Shown piece by piece: positions 63,638 to 64,000 of a DNA stretch of 64,000 bases (positions within the stretch are counted from its first letter, which is position 1; each line of letters opens with the position of its first letter). A program made the translations under genes and the position numbers. The DNA comes from Sporosarcina koreensis (GTDB taxonomy: Bacteria > Bacillota > Bacilli > Bacillales_A > Planococcaceae), in contig NZ_LN651337.1 in assembly GCF_000826145.2 (NCBI RefSeq), positions 437,774 through 501,773 on the forward strand. The letters run 5' to 3'. Under the pieces are notes generated by a model that was given only the letters and a program-made list of their open reading frames with translations, ran no database searches and was not told where the DNA came from.

Positions 63638-64000
63638 GAGAATCCATTGAGCAACTGTGCCGGCAACTACGGCTTGCCCACGTAGCCGATGGCTACGCCG
63701 ACGTCCCGTTTACGACACCCGAAGAATTTGTACACGGTCTTCTGCTTAAAGAAAGAGATGGACGTGATCATGCCAAAGCATTTCGTAATATCAAGAAAGC
63801 ACATTTTCTGGACGAGAAATCACTGGATAACTACCACTGGCACAAGGATATTCACTTTCCAGGACACTTGGATAAGGAGGAACTGTGCAATCTCACTTTC
63901 ATCCGCAGGCAAGAGAATGTGATTCTGGTGGGAGCGCCTGGTACCGGCAAGACTCATTTGGCCACCGCCTTAGGCCGCGAGGCCTGTCTGAAGGGTTATG
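63634..64000 (+). CDS. istB: IS21 ATP-binding helper protein istB, partial
   Basis: The first 122 residues of IstB, open at the window end. ATG 63634 overlaps the istA stop (ATGA). 'RRQENVILVGAPGTGKTHLA' contains the Walker A of this DnaC-like AAA+ regulator, which helps IstA choose targets. The upstream AGGAGG lies within the istA end. Confidence 0.92.
   Translation, partial: MRESIEQLCRQLRLAHVADGYADVPFTTPEEFVHGLLLKERDGRDHAKAFRNIKKAHFLDEKSLDNYHWHKDIHFPGHLDKEELCNLTFIRRQENVILVGAPGTGKTHLATALGREACLKGY

Larger units (their letters stand above)
62032..64000 (+). mobile_element. IS21-family insertion sequence, right end beyond window
   Basis: istA and istB in the IS21 arrangement (overlap ATGA). 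The left end is not fixed: a TGT at 62032 with repeated 'TGTCGA' words and a non-coding leader to 62210 fits the multi-repeat left ends of IS21 elements, but terminal repeats cannot be confirmed without the right end. It interrupts the prophage remnant. Confidence 0.75.

Noticed and set aside
1..64000. CRISPR arrays, tRNA and rRNA genes.
   Set aside because: No regularly spaced repeats and no tRNA or rRNA-like stretches were found on either strand.

Overview
The window looks like chromosome of a Gram-positive, Bacillales bacterium with fairly high GC for that order, most like the Planococcaceae (Sporosarcina, Planococcus or Bhargavaea type). This rests on AAGGAGG-type ribosome sites with frequent TTG and GTG starts, sigma-A promoters, and gene content and order shared with Bacillus and Staphylococcus: ypgR/cvfC, brxA-ypiP, ypjP, thyA-dfrA, ypmR-ypmS-msrA-msrB-yozE, deoD, ctpA, murG-odhA-odhB, xpaC-telA and phoP/pst. 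The genus is inference; no rRNA gene is present.

Layout. 1-6.2 kb: MarR regulator, chemoreceptor, proline dehydrogenase, DUF1646 transporter and POT peptide transporter. 6.5-11.9 kb: ABC-F translation factor, CvfC/YpgR, bacilliredoxin, methyltransferase and a 25-residue membrane peptide. 12-21.8 kb: YpjP, folate/dTMP pair thyA-dfrA, hemolysin III-like protein, DegV, the YpmR-YpmS-MsrA-MsrB-YozE cluster, deoD, the CtpA protease and a COG0523 metallochaperone GTPase. 22-32.9 kb: CAP-domain secreted protein, MATE pump, MurG, 2-oxoglutarate dehydrogenase E1/E2, and a MoxR AAA plus VWA pair. 32.9-49.6 kb: TelA/XpaC, cold-shock protein with a structured leader, a second ABC-F protein, CynX-like MFS, a probable minus-strand structured RNA, patatin lipase, diguanylate cyclase, SEC-C protein, HAD phosphatase, aeRF1-type factor, GIY-YIG protein, NSS transporter and lipoproteins. 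49.6-55 kb: phosphate regulon (phoP, then pstS-pstC-pstA-pstB-pstB behind a four-repeat PHO box), with no phoR and no phoU here. 55-57.9 kb: YqcI/YcgG protein, lipoprotein, alpha/beta hydrolase and a small membrane protein.

From about 57.9 kb to the end the character changes. Two 69-bp repeats with inverted ends lead into an AT-rich prophage remnant: xtrA, a two-TM cargo gene, a damaged copy of the cargo downstream element, a second xtrA 3' end, a HEPN-like cargo gene, an intact terminator, a small phage gene, an Xpf-like late sigma gene cut by an in-frame TAG, a tandem-repeat late-promoter candidate and another membrane cargo gene. An IS21-family element (frameshifted istA, istB running off the end) closes the window. 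The repeated xtrA-end/cargo/terminator arrangement looks like an accessory-gene (possibly phage-defence) insertion site. It and the minus-strand RNA near 40 kb are the most interesting features.
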